Shown here piece after piece: positions 1 through 6,831 of a stretch of 7,857 nucleotides of DNA. How positions within the stretch are numbered: the stretch's first letter is position 1; each line of letters opens with the position of its first letter. The position numbers and the translations under genes were made by a program. Origin of the DNA: Pseudomonadota bacterium (GTDB taxonomy: Bacteria; Pseudomonadota; Gammaproteobacteria; Xanthomonadales; Xanthomonadaceae). The stretch is taken from positions 1-7,857 of the forward strand of contig JAEWZE010000136.1 in the NCBI GenBank assembly GCA_023395465.1, in the 5' to 3' direction. Under the pieces are notes generated by a model, which saw only the letters and a program-made list of their open reading frames with translations, was not told where the DNA came from and did not search any database.

Positions 1-1
1 C

Positions 2-919
2 GTGGTGTTCGATGTCGCCGGGATCGAGGCGGCCTCGTCCGAGGACTGGTGGTGGCTGCTCGTCATCACCGGGGTCGTGGTCGTGCTCGGCGCCCTGGGC
101 TTCGGGCTCGGGGTGCTGGTGATGCGCAGGGCGATCGCGCCGGTGGTGCAGCTGGCCGACGTGGTCGCGGGCATCGACCTGGAACACCTCTCGGCCCGGG
201 ACCACGAACTCATCGAGGCCAGCCGCTTCGGACGCGACGAGGTGGGCCTGCTCGCTGGCACCATCGAGAAGACGCTCGAGCGCATCAGCGCCTTCGTGGT
301 GCGCGAGCGCGACTTCACCGGCTCCGCCAGCCACGAGCTGCGCACGCCGATCACCGTGATCACCGGCGCGATCGAGCTGCTGGAGCAGGGCGACCTGTCG
401 GCCGAAGACGTCAAGGCGCTGGACCGCATCCGGCGCGCAACGGCCGAGATGAAGTCCACGATCGAGATGTTCCTATGCATCGCGCGCGAAGCCGACGGCG
501 GCCAGTACGGCGAACGCTTCCTGGTGGCGCCACTGGTGGAACGGGCGATCGAGCAGCAGCGCTACCTGCTGGGTGGCAAGGGCGTCGACGTCGACGTCCA
601 CGTCGAAAGCCACGCCACGCCCGTCGTCCAGGGGCACCCACAGGCCTTCCTGATCGCGGTCACCAACCTGGTCCGCAACGCGTTCGAGCACACGCCCGCC
701 GGCCAGGGGCCGATCACGGTGCGCATCCGCGAGCGCGAACTGCTGGTCACCAACCGGCGCAGCGGCGACGACGCCAGCGGGCCCGCCCCGGACGGCGCCC
801 CGGCGTCCAACGGTTATGGCCTGGGCCTGGGCATCGTCCAGCGCCTGTGCGAGCGCAACGGGTGGGACTTCTCGCTGCAGGTGGACGAGGCGCGGGTGAC
901 GGCGCGGCTTTCGTGGTAA
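2..919 (+). CDS. Sensor histidine kinase, C-terminal part (5' partial)
   Basis: This is the kinase half of a two-component sensor in the inner membrane. It autophosphorylates on His and passes the phosphate to a response regulator that is not in the window. The frame is open to the left edge, so the apparent GTG at base 2 is probably internal and the first membrane helix and periplasmic sensor are missing. Visible in order (residues counted from base 2): membrane helix about 17-41; HAMP-like linker about 42-95; HisKA H-box with SASHELRTPIT, phospho-acceptor His111; N-box TNLVRNAFEHTP (221-232); glycine-rich GYGLGLGIVQRL (271-282). The DxGxG motif normally found between the N-box and the last glycine box is not recognisable; that stretch reads LLVTNRRSGDD and then a Gly/Ala/Pro-rich loop. 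Identity as a histidine kinase is secure; the signal and regulator are unknown. Confidence 0.93.
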   Translation: MVFDVAGIEAASSEDWWWLLVITGVVVVLGALGFGLGVLVMRRAIAPVVQLADVVAGIDLEHLSARDHELIEASRFGRDEVGLLAGTIEKTLERISAFVVRERDFTGSASHELRTPITVITGAIELLEQGDLSAEDVKALDRIRRATAEMKSTIEMFLCIAREADGGQYGERFLVAPLVERAIEQQRYLLGGKGVDVDVHVESHATPVVQGHPQAFLIAVTNLVRNAFEHTPAGQGPITVRIRERELLVTNRRSGDDASGPAPDGAPASNGYGLGLGIVQRLCERNGWDFSLQVDEARVTARLSW

Positions 920-1008
920 GCGTCGTAGACTGTCCGTTCGGTAACGGCAGGTATTCGCATCAATGCGACCGAAGGTTCCGTTCGGCGCGGGACGGCTCGT
1001 CTACACAT
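920..1008. other. Intergenic stretch at a probable gene break
   Basis: This short region separates the histidine kinase stop from the point where the minus-strand effector remnant loses its family-like sequence. I see no gene in it. It holds a TAGACT box at 926-931 that resembles a -10 element but has no matching -35. A 9-bp direct repeat TCCGTTCGG occurs at 933-941 and 977-985, and a small inverted repeat TCGCAT-CA-ATGCGA lies at 955-968. It could be the scar of the deletion that removed the rest of the effector gene; that is an inference. Confidence 0.3.
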
Positions 1009-1191
1009 CGTGCCGAACGAGTAGCCGCTGTTGGCCACCGGTTCCATGTGTCCACCAGCCCCGACGTTGCCGGCGAAGCTCAGGCGATAGGCAAGGTCGC
1101 GGCCTGCGATGCCGCCTTCCGAGGTCACCCCTACGGCGAAATAGGCGATTGCCCGCAATTCGTTCTCGGTCAAGGGATTCGGGTTCGTCAT
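1009..1191 (-). pseudogene. 5' remnant of a secreted lysozyme-like / XVIPCD-type effector gene
   Basis: The minus-strand frame from the ATG at 1189-1191 gives about 61 residues that look like real protein: a start MTNPNPLTENELRAIAYF, then GVTSEGGIAGRD and AYRLSFAGN, and finally NSGYSFGT at 54-61. From memory, such N-termini open peptidoglycan-hydrolase-like or XVIPCD-tailed effectors of Xanthomonadaceae, where the GYSxGT segment continues into a long catalytic region. Here the frame runs on into Arg/Pro-rich sequence (from MCRRAVPRRTE) and then antisense to the kinase gene, ending at 814, so everything after about base 1009 looks like noise. The start is well placed: a purine-rich AGGGAAGTGG lies just upstream, and the lipoprotein stop is 25 bases away, suggesting translation as its operon partner. 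No C-terminal secretion domain remains. The family assignment is recollection, so moderate confidence; a short intact protein of unknown role is the alternative. Confidence 0.5.
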
Positions 1192-1216
1192 GATCCACTT
1201 CCCTGCGAGTCATCCG

Positions 1217-1774
1217 TCATGGTTCGCCCGCAAGGCAGTCCTGCACCCAGGACTCCATCTGCAATGCTTCCCACTCGGCTTGCAACTTGGGCGCTGCCTG
1301 GTAATCGGCGAAGCATGCATCGTCGGCGCCCGCCAGGTCGCCAAGCCTGCCGTCGCAGAGCAGCAACGGCTTGTCGATGCTTTGCCAGCCGTCGTTGCAT
1401 TCCGTGTCGGTCTCGACACCGGGACGCCCGCACACGTGCGTGCGTTGCGCTTGCGTCGCGGATGTCGCGCGCGCCACGACCCTGCCTTCGTACGCCTTTC
1501 CGGATGCGAGGTAGGACCAGGTCCCGCAGATCCGGTCGCCACGCTGCACCAGCAGGTAGCGATTGCATTCCTCCGGCGAGCGCGCACCCTCGCACGAGTG
1601 CCAAGCGCCCGCAAAGGGTCCACCCGTCGATGCTTCCGGCAGCTCGTGCTGCACTGACCGGTCCGAAGAACTCCCGTCCAGACCCGCGGGCGCTACATTC
1701 CCGCCATCGTGCCTGGTGCCCGGTCCTGCACATGCAGCAAGACCCAGCAACGCAATCACTCCAAGTGCACGCAT
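1217..1774 (-). CDS. Cys-rich lipoprotein, candidate immunity protein
   Basis: This 185-residue protein starts with a short signal peptide and a lipobox LAAC, with Cys15 as the expected lipidation site. Ala at +2 and no Asp suggest sorting to the outer membrane by the usual rule. After a low-complexity Gly/Ser/Asp linker (about 16-50) comes a compact domain with eight further cysteines (61, 70, 83, 115, 126, 140, 154, 180), an even number suited to disulfides in the periplasm. Segments such as VQRGDRICGTW and CNDGWQ look conserved, but I cannot name the domain. The ATG at 1774 has a perfect AGGAGG eight bases upstream. Just downstream on the same strand lies the truncated effector-like gene. 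In Xanthomonas, lipoprotein inhibitors encoded directly upstream of type IV secreted hydrolases (the XAC2610-XAC2609 arrangement) protect the producer. A similar immunity role is inferred here from order and localisation only. Confidence 0.8.
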   Translation of the reverse strand: MRALGVIALLGLAACAGPGTRHDGGNVAPAGLDGSSSDRSVQHELPEASTGGPFAGAWHSCEGARSPEECNRYLLVQRGDRICGTWSYLASGKAYEGRVVARATSATQAQRTHVCGRPGVETDTECNDGWQSIDKPLLLCDGRLGDLAGADDACFADYQAAPKLQAEWEALQMESWVQDCLAGEP

Positions 1775-1782
1775 CCAGGTTC

Positions 1783-1788
1783 CCTCCT
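1783..1788 (-). promoter_or_regulatory. Strong Shine-Dalgarno of the lipoprotein gene
   Basis: The minus strand reads AGGAGG here, eight bases before the ATG at 1774. It is the best ribosome-binding site in the window and fixes the start of the lipoprotein. Confidence 0.75.
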
Positions 1789-1804
1789 GACGAGCGTTCT
1801 AGCC

Positions 1805-1818
1805 TACCGCATGCGGTA
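1805..1818. promoter_or_regulatory. Perfect 14-bp palindrome upstream of the lipoprotein gene
   Basis: TACCGCATGCGGTA is an exact palindrome centred 38 bases upstream of the lipoprotein start. On the minus strand it sits just upstream of a -10-like TAGAAC (1796-1801) and downstream of a weak -35-like TTCATT, so it would fill the promoter spacer. That is a typical place for a repressor or MerR-type operator. The protein that binds it is unknown, and a single occurrence of this length could still be chance. Confidence 0.35.
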
Positions 1819-1980
1819 ATGAAGCTGGCAGGAGCGACGCGGGCAAAACCGGGAACAACGGGATCGGGCTCATCTGCTCGTTCGGGAGTGCCGGCTGCGT
1901 CGCCGGATGCCTGTTGAAGCGGCGGCCCAGGGCAGGGTCAGCGACAATGGGCGTCCACCCGCGACAGACAAGCCGACCCC

Positions 1981-2727
1981 ATGCCCTCAAGCTTCACTCG
2001 CGTGCTGCTCACCGCGACCTGCTGCCTCCTGCCCACACTCGTGCACGGCCTTGAGATCCGCGATGTCGTCTACCCCGCCATCGCGGAGCACGCACCGACG
2101 CCCGAGGCGTTCGTGCCGGAAGGCTGGCGCCTCGAGCACCTCGCGCGTGGCCGGCTGGATGAAGATGACCTCGAGGACGCGCTGCTGGTACTGCGCATGA
2201 ACGATCCAGCCAACGTCATCGACAACACCGGCTTCGGTCCCGACCGCTTCGACACCAATCCACGCATGCTGGTGGCGCTGCTGGCGCAAGCCGACGGCCG
2301 CTGGCGGCAGGTGATGCGCAACCACCGCCTGGTGCCGCGGCCGGAGTCGCCGGTGATGGACGACTACCTCGACGACGATCCGGCCAGTGCGGTGACCATC
2401 CGCCCGAACCGGACCTGGTCGGTGGCGCTGCGCAGCTGGGCCAGCGCCGGCAGCTGGAGCATGCGCCAGGCGGCGCACACGTTCCGCCTCGAAGGCGACT
2501 GCATGCGGCTGGTCGGCTACGACGACATGCACCTGCATCGCGCCACGGGCGAGACCACGACCACCAGCGTGAACTTCCTCACCGGCCGCGCCTGGATCCG
2601 GCCCGGCAGCATCGAGCACGACACGCCCGGCCCCCAGCGCCGCACGCGCTTGGTCGCGAATCCGCGCCTGTGCATCGACGATGTCGGCGACGGCCTGTCG
2701 TTCATGCCCGAGTTTGTGGAGCAGTAA
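1981..2727 (+). CDS. Exported FG-GAP-like protein of unknown function
   Basis: The 248-residue product begins with a signal peptide (hydrophobic VLLTATCCLLPTL, likely cleavage near VHG at 21-23). Thr13 before Cys14 argues against a lipobox. The mature part has an acidic calcium-loop-like segment GRLDEDDLEDALLVL (57-71), reminiscent of one FG-GAP/VCBS repeat. It is followed by DPANVIDNTGFGPD, DTNPRML, SPVMDD and a Trp-rich SWASAGSWSM stretch, and then by GYDDMHLHRATGETTTTSVNFLTG (read as GYDDMHLHRATG plus ETTTTSVNFLTG, 179-202). I recall this order from a widespread family of uncharacterised secreted or periplasmic proteins. The two mature cysteines (174, 231) could pair. The ATG at 1981 has no clear Shine-Dalgarno sequence, but it is the start that gives a proper signal peptide. 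It is divergent from the lipoprotein gene, with about 206 bases between. Function is unknown. Confidence 0.85.
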   Translation: MPSSFTRVLLTATCCLLPTLVHGLEIRDVVYPAIAEHAPTPEAFVPEGWRLEHLARGRLDEDDLEDALLVLRMNDPANVIDNTGFGPDRFDTNPRMLVALLAQADGRWRQVMRNHRLVPRPESPVMDDYLDDDPASAVTIRPNRTWSVALRSWASAGSWSMRQAAHTFRLEGDCMRLVGYDDMHLHRATGETTTTSVNFLTGRAWIRPGSIEHDTPGPQRRTRLVANPRLCIDDVGDGLSFMPEFVEQ

Positions 2728-2888
2728 CCGCGAGCACGCGCACGAGGCGTCCGGTCAGCGGTCCGGAGGCAGGGCGCCCGGGTGGGACACAAGCCGCATG
2801 GCGCGCCGGAAGGGAATGGAGCGGCAACCCCACTGCGGGCGACCGCGCCGCGCCGTGTCGTGGCCTGACGGCGCCGCGCCGCCAGGAC

Positions 2889-3386
2889 TCAGGCGGGTTG
2901 GCCGACGAACCACCAGGCCAGGGCGCCGAGCAGCACCACCACCAGCGGGATCAGCCACGCGCGACCGCCACGGGCATGTGCCACGGTGGGGCCGGCGCGT
3001 GGGTCGATGCGGGACGCCGAGGCCAGCGATCCCGGGGTGGCTGCGCTGATTCCCAGGTCGCGCCGCGCCTGCACCCAGTCGGCGGCGTCCTTCAGCCCCA
3101 TGCCGGTGGCCTTGCGCAGTTCGCGCACCGCGTCCACCTCTCTGCCCTCTCGCAGCAACTGGTCGATGCGCGCGGATTCAGCGCGGCCGGGTTCGGGATA
3201 CCGGCCTGCAGACGGATCATGCGAGACGACATCGCGGTGGCCGCTGGCGTAGGCCTCCACCGCCTCCTTCGCCTCGCGCAGGCCCAGGCCGTTGTCGGCG
3301 CGCAGAAGGCGGATGGCATCGAGTTGCCGCCCGGCGGACATCGCCTCGATCGCCTGCGGCGAAAAGTACACGCGACGGGATGACAT
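2889..3386 (-). CDS. Double L7/L12 C-terminal-like protein with C-terminal membrane anchor
   Basis: The 165-residue product has two copies of the helix-turn-helix-like motif found in the C-terminal domain of ribosomal protein L7/L12. The first is QAIEAMSAGRQLDAIRLLRA...GLGLREAKEAVEAY (11-46), the second IDQLLREGREVDAVRELRKA...GMGLKDAADWVQ (74-106). The signature GLREAKE/GLKDAAD element is clear in both. A flexible, Ala/Ser/Pro-rich linker (about 113-142) leads to one membrane helix, residues 143-161 (WLIPLVVVLLGALAWW), and a four-residue tail, so the motifs should face the cytoplasm. I chose the ATG at 3386 because the first motif follows closely. A GTG 13 codons upstream is in frame but adds a non-family-like leader, and neither start has a strong Shine-Dalgarno. 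The small ORF at 3439-3507 precedes it on the same strand, 52 bases away. Such proteins are known in Proteobacteria, but I know of no assigned function. Confidence 0.82.
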   Translation of the reverse strand: MSSRRVYFSPQAIEAMSAGRQLDAIRLLRADNGLGLREAKEAVEAYASGHRDVVSHDPSAGRYPEPGRAESARIDQLLREGREVDAVRELRKATGMGLKDAADWVQARRDLGISAATPGSLASASRIDPRAGPTVAHARGGRAWLIPLVVVLLGALAWWFVGQPA

Positions 3387-3438
3387 GCTGGACCACTCGG
3401 CTTGGAACCCAGCCCAGCCTCGCACACCCGCTGCCGGA

Positions 3439-3507
3439 TCAGAAGTCCAGCATCAGCAGGCCGATCAGGAAGAGGATGCCGGCGGTCTTGCCGAGGAACT
3501 CGATCAT
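3439..3507 (-). CDS. Possible 22-residue membrane peptide
   Basis: The minus strand from the ATG at 3505-3507 encodes 22 residues: a short amphipathic start MIEFLGKTAG, then a hydrophobic run ILFLIGLLML and a final Asp-Phe before TGA at 3439-3441. A good GGAGA ribosome-binding site lies six bases upstream (3514-3518). Hydrophobicity, a single Lys near the start and the Shine-Dalgarno make it more convincing than chance. It lies 52 bases before the L7/L12-like gene in the same direction, so they may share a transcript. Conservation cannot be judged from sequence alone, and a peptide this short would escape most gene finders. Confidence 0.5.
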   Translation of the reverse strand: MIEFLGKTAGILFLIGLLMLDF

Positions 3508-3810
3508 CGCGATTCTCCGTTGTCAGCTGCGATCCGCCATGAGGGCGCGCGACAGCGGCGCCACGTGAAGCACGCGCGCGCCACTACGGCGCCGCCGGGA
3601 ACGGCCGGCGCTCCGCACGAGCCTGGCCCCGCCAACGGCGAGCCGTCACGGCGGGTCCGAACGCGGCAGCGGTTGGCAGGCGAAGCGCAGCCATGCCCAG
3701 CTCCGGCATCGCGCCAGTCAGCCTGCGTCGTCATGCCAACGGCCAGAATCAAGCATCAAGGGCGTGCTTCGGACGGACGAGGCACGCAGGGCTTCCGAGG
3801 CATGGAAAGG
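3508..3810. other. Intergenic region between the small ORF and rtcB
   Basis: This stretch of about 300 bases separates divergent transcription units and must hold both promoters, but I find no convincing -35/-10 pair. It is very GC-rich and contains one notable stem-loop (3588-3612). Reading frames through it on either strand are Arg/Pro/Ala-rich and lack ribosome-binding sites, so I call no gene here. Confidence 0.5.
3588..3612 (+). other. GC stem-loop with GGAA (GNRA) loop upstream of rtcB
   Basis: GCGCCGCCG at 3589-3597 pairs with CGG-C-CGGCGC at 3602-3611, giving a nine-base-pair stem with one bulged C. A G-T pair extends it at the base, and the loop is GGAA. On the plus-strand RNA this is a GNRA tetraloop, about 200 bases before rtcB. 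No U-run follows, so it is not a classical terminator. In DNA of this GC content, chance stems are common. Confidence 0.25.
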
Positions 3811-5028
<1,218 letters not shown>

Positions 5029-5146
5029 GGGGTGATCCTTCGCAGAGGGGGCCGCTCCTGCGCGTCGCGTTGGCGCGTCCCGGCCCTTGCAGGTGGTCGA
5101 GCGCAGGGGCGCACGGCAGCCCCGCCTTGCGATCCCGACAGACTGG
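5029..5146. other. Convergent gap between rtcB and hipA; weak terminator candidate
   Basis: This gap of about 118 bases lies between two converging genes. An inverted pair GGGCCG (5049-5054) and CGGCCC (5081-5086) encloses a GC-rich loop that could fold further. It may form a hairpin terminating one or both transcripts, but there is no T-run on either strand. I see no gene here. Confidence 0.25.
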
Positions 5147-6469
5147 TCAGCCCTCGGGCCGCTGGGAAGCGAGCCGTCGTGCCGAATCCCGCAGCCCGGC
5201 GAAGATGCTGCTGGCCAGCCGGTCGGGGAAGCCGCGCGGCAGTTGCCGTTCGACGCTTGCGATCGCGGACTCCACGTTGTCCAGCAATTCCCTGATCCAC
5301 GATTCGGCACCATCCGGGATTCCGCATGCGCGTGCGGTCTCGTTCCAGTGGCGACGGCGGATGTCACGCAAGCGGCGGTAGCGATTGCTGCCGGCCACCG
5401 CCATTGCCAGTTCGGCCCGGTGCGGGTCCAGCCGGTTCGCCCCGGGCCCCATGATCGGGTGGACCGACAGCACGTCGTACAGCGGCGTCAGGCGAAACCG
5501 CCCGCCTGCCTGGATGTGGAGGCTGAAATTCTTGGCGTGGCCGTCCGTGGCCGACAGCATCCAGAACAGGACCTGGCTCTTGAAGAAGGTGGCCCGGTCT
5601 GCCGGTTCTTCGGAGAGGCGCAGCAGCTCCATGATCCGGACGATCCCCGGACCGCCGTCGCTTTCGTAGCGTCGCGACGGGGGCAGGCCGAAGGCCTGGC
5701 ACATGTCCTCCTGCGGGAGCCGCATCCACCAGCTGCCATTGGCCGCCAGGCGGCGGTCGAAACGGGACACCACCAGCACCCGCTGCCCGTCGAAACGTTC
5801 CATCGCGGCCTCGGCCACGGGCAGGCCGAACGCGGCCATCAATCTCAGGCACAGCCACTCGTTCTCCACCGAGTCGCCCATGTCGGCGCGCACGTTGCCC
5901 ACCAGTCCAAGGGGCAACTTGAAGATATGCGTGCTGGGTGTGCTGCCGAGCGGCACGCACCACCCGCCCTGGTGATGCAGCAGCCCGGTCTTTTCCTGGG
6001 CGCCGGCGATCGAGATGCGGAAGACGTCATGATCGCCCGCCAGGCGGCCAGGCCCGGGGGCTGCCGTCACGCTGCGCAGCAGGGCTGCGACCTGCGCCTC
6101 GTCCAGCGGCCGAAAGCGGATGTCGTGCAGGTCGGCAGGTCGCGTCGCGTCCGGCAGCAGTTGCACTGCGCCGACGCAGTCGCGGCCGATGGCCTGCAGG
6201 AGTTCGAACGTCGCCGTCGAACGCAGGCCGAAGCGATCACGGATGCGGGTGCGGATGTCGCTGCTGTCCGGCAGCAGATTCTCGAACCAGTCGCCCACGG
6301 CTTCGCCGCGATGGCTCTGGCCAGCCGGCAGCAGGGGCAGCGACAGCGACAGCGGCCGCCTGGCGGGGGATTCCAGCCACTGCGACGCATGGGTCAGGCG
6401 GCCGCCGCGATCGCCGCGTTCCCAGGTGGCGACCATTTCGCCGTTCATCCACACATGCAGCGTGCTCAC
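5147..6469 (-). CDS. hipA: HipA toxin, serine/threonine kinase
   Basis: HipA-type toxins are eukaryotic-like kinases that phosphorylate an aminoacyl-tRNA synthetase (GltX for E. coli HipA), halt translation and induce persistence until neutralised by HipB. This product is 440 residues, the same length as E. coli HipA, and aligns by eye throughout. FRISIAGAQEKTGLL (150-164) contains the autophosphorylation Ser153 (E. coli Ser150) and the nucleotide-binding loop; THIFKLP (180-186) has the ATP-contacting Lys184. RFDRR (236-240), LPQEDMCQAFG (251-261) and YESDGGPG (268-275) follow. SATDGHAKNFS (306-316) carries catalytic Asp309, and LYDVLS (330-335) the metal-binding Asp332, both at the E. coli positions. 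All active-site residues are present, so the kinase should be active. The start is a GTG at 6469, four bases after the hipB stop, with GGTGAG just upstream, so translation is probably coupled to hipB. The true target in this host is not known. Confidence 0.95.
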   Translation of the reverse strand: MSTLHVWMNGEMVATWERGDRGGRLTHASQWLESPARRPLSLSLPLLPAGQSHRGEAVGDWFENLLPDSSDIRTRIRDRFGLRSTATFELLQAIGRDCVGAVQLLPDATRPADLHDIRFRPLDEAQVAALLRSVTAAPGPGRLAGDHDVFRISIAGAQEKTGLLHHQGGWCVPLGSTPSTHIFKLPLGLVGNVRADMGDSVENEWLCLRLMAAFGLPVAEAAMERFDGQRVLVVSRFDRRLAANGSWWMRLPQEDMCQAFGLPPSRRYESDGGPGIVRIMELLRLSEEPADRATFFKSQVLFWMLSATDGHAKNFSLHIQAGGRFRLTPLYDVLSVHPIMGPGANRLDPHRAELAMAVAGSNRYRRLRDIRRRHWNETARACGIPDGAESWIRELLDNVESAIASVERQLPRGFPDRLASSIFAGLRDSARRLASQRPEG

Positions 6470-6473
6470 CGGC

Positions 6474-6737
6474 TCACCATTCCGGCGCCCGCGCAGGCCG
6501 CGACGTGTCCCGCGGGTGCAGTGCGATTTCCGCGCCCAGGACCGCGCAGAGCCTCATCAGACGCTCGAAGGAGGCAGCCTCGGGCCGGTTCTCCAGTTCG
6601 CTGACCGCCTGCCGGGTCATGCCCAGGGCGCCGGCAACGTCGGCCTGGGTCAGGCCTGCGTCTTTTCGCAGGGCGCGCAGCAGAGGCCCGAGTTGTCCGG
6701 GTGTCCGGACGATATGGGGCGGGGGAGTTCCAGCCAT
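6474..6737 (-). CDS. hipB: HipB antitoxin, XRE-type DNA-binding repressor
   Basis: HipB binds HipA and the operon's operators as a dimer, neutralising the toxin and autorepressing hipBA. The 87-residue product (E. coli HipB is 88) has a Cro/C1-type helix-turn-helix at about 28-50 (GLTQADVAGALGMTRQAVSE, then LEN), followed by a helix-strand segment FERLMRLCAVLGAEIALHP (57-75). The short polar tail ends in Glu-Trp, as in E. coli HipB. There that unstructured tail is involved in Lon degradation and toxin contact, and keeping the terminal Trp suggests a similar role. The ATG at 6737 is preceded by GGCAGG eight bases away. hipB lies directly upstream of hipA with a four-base gap. An inverted-repeat array upstream (6783-6842) is the likely HipB target. 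Confidence 0.93.
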   Translation of the reverse strand: MAGTPPPHIVRTPGQLGPLLRALRKDAGLTQADVAGALGMTRQAVSELENRPEAASFERLMRLCAVLGAEIALHPRDTSRPARAPEW

Positions 6738-6775
6738 CTGCGTTGCCTGCCGTTCGGGGCCATACCGGGACGCAA

Positions 6776-6802
6776 CTTATCGCTTGCTTTCAGATAAAGC
6801 AA
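6776..6802 (-). promoter_or_regulatory. Candidate hipBA promoter
   Basis: On the minus strand TTGCTT (from 6802 to 6797) resembles a -35 box. GATAAG (from 6781 to 6776), 15 bases on, is the best -10-like element, giving a leader of about 30 bases before hipB. The spacing is short and the boxes imperfect, so the exact promoter is uncertain. Its overlap with the first inverted repeat fits repression. Confidence 0.4.
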
Positions 6803-6803
6803 G
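6783..6803. promoter_or_regulatory. Inverted repeat O1, likely HipB operator
   Basis: CTTGCTTT-cagat-AAAGCAAG: two perfect 8-bp arms around a 5-base spacer. It covers the -35 and spacer of the hipB promoter candidate, where HipB binding would block transcription. The architecture, two half-sites with one-turn-scale spacing repeated upstream of hipB, is that expected of HipB operators, although the sequence differs from the E. coli TATCC-N8-GGATA site. Confidence 0.7.
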
Positions 6804-6808
6804 TTTTG

Positions 6809-6831
6809 GCTTGCTTTCCGCCAAAGCAAGC
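6809..6831. promoter_or_regulatory. Inverted repeat O2, likely HipB operator
   Basis: GCTTGCTTT-ccgcc-AAAGCAAGC: perfect 9-bp arms around a 5-base spacer. It has the same half-sites as O1 with a different spacer, and its centre is 27 bases away. Arm sequence conserved while the spacer differs points to a protein-binding site rather than a chance duplication. Confidence 0.7.

Noticed and set aside
582..606. Tandem GTCGAC units in the histidine kinase gene
   Set aside because: They simply encode an alternating Val-Asp beta strand (VDVDVHVES) and show no further repeat structure.
49..1917. A 622-codon open frame on the plus strand
   Set aside because: It runs out of frame through the histidine kinase and antisense to the lipoprotein. 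Its product is Arg/Pro/Ala/His-rich with no domain, as expected of a GC-rich shadow frame.
1799..1990. A 63-codon minus-strand frame between the lipoprotein and the FG-GAP-like gene
   Set aside because: It has no ribosome-binding site, overlaps the start of the plus-strand gene and covers the palindrome and promoter region; its composition looks like noise.
3674..3690. A GG-N10-GC spacing upstream of rtcB resembling a sigma-54 promoter
   Set aside because: E. coli rtcBA uses sigma-54, so I looked for one. The only GG-N10-GC match (TTGGCAGGCGAAGCGC) lacks the TT before GC and the CAC after GG, and no rtcR is present.
3504..3752. An 82-codon minus-strand frame whose TGA overlaps the ATG of the small ORF
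   Set aside because: It would need a TTG start without a ribosome-binding site, and the product is Arg/Ala/Gly/Cys-rich with no pattern. The ATGA overlap is probably accidental.
3292..3810. Upstream extension of the rtcB frame
   Set aside because: The 173 extra codons are Arg/Pro/Ala-rich, overlap the L7/L12-like gene and the small ORF on the other strand, and have no counterpart in the 405-408-residue RtcB family.
5087..6604. A 505-codon plus-strand frame across hipA
   Set aside because: It is antisense to hipA and the end of hipB, both of which have full family motifs. The product is Gln/Arg/His/Ala-rich low-complexity sequence.
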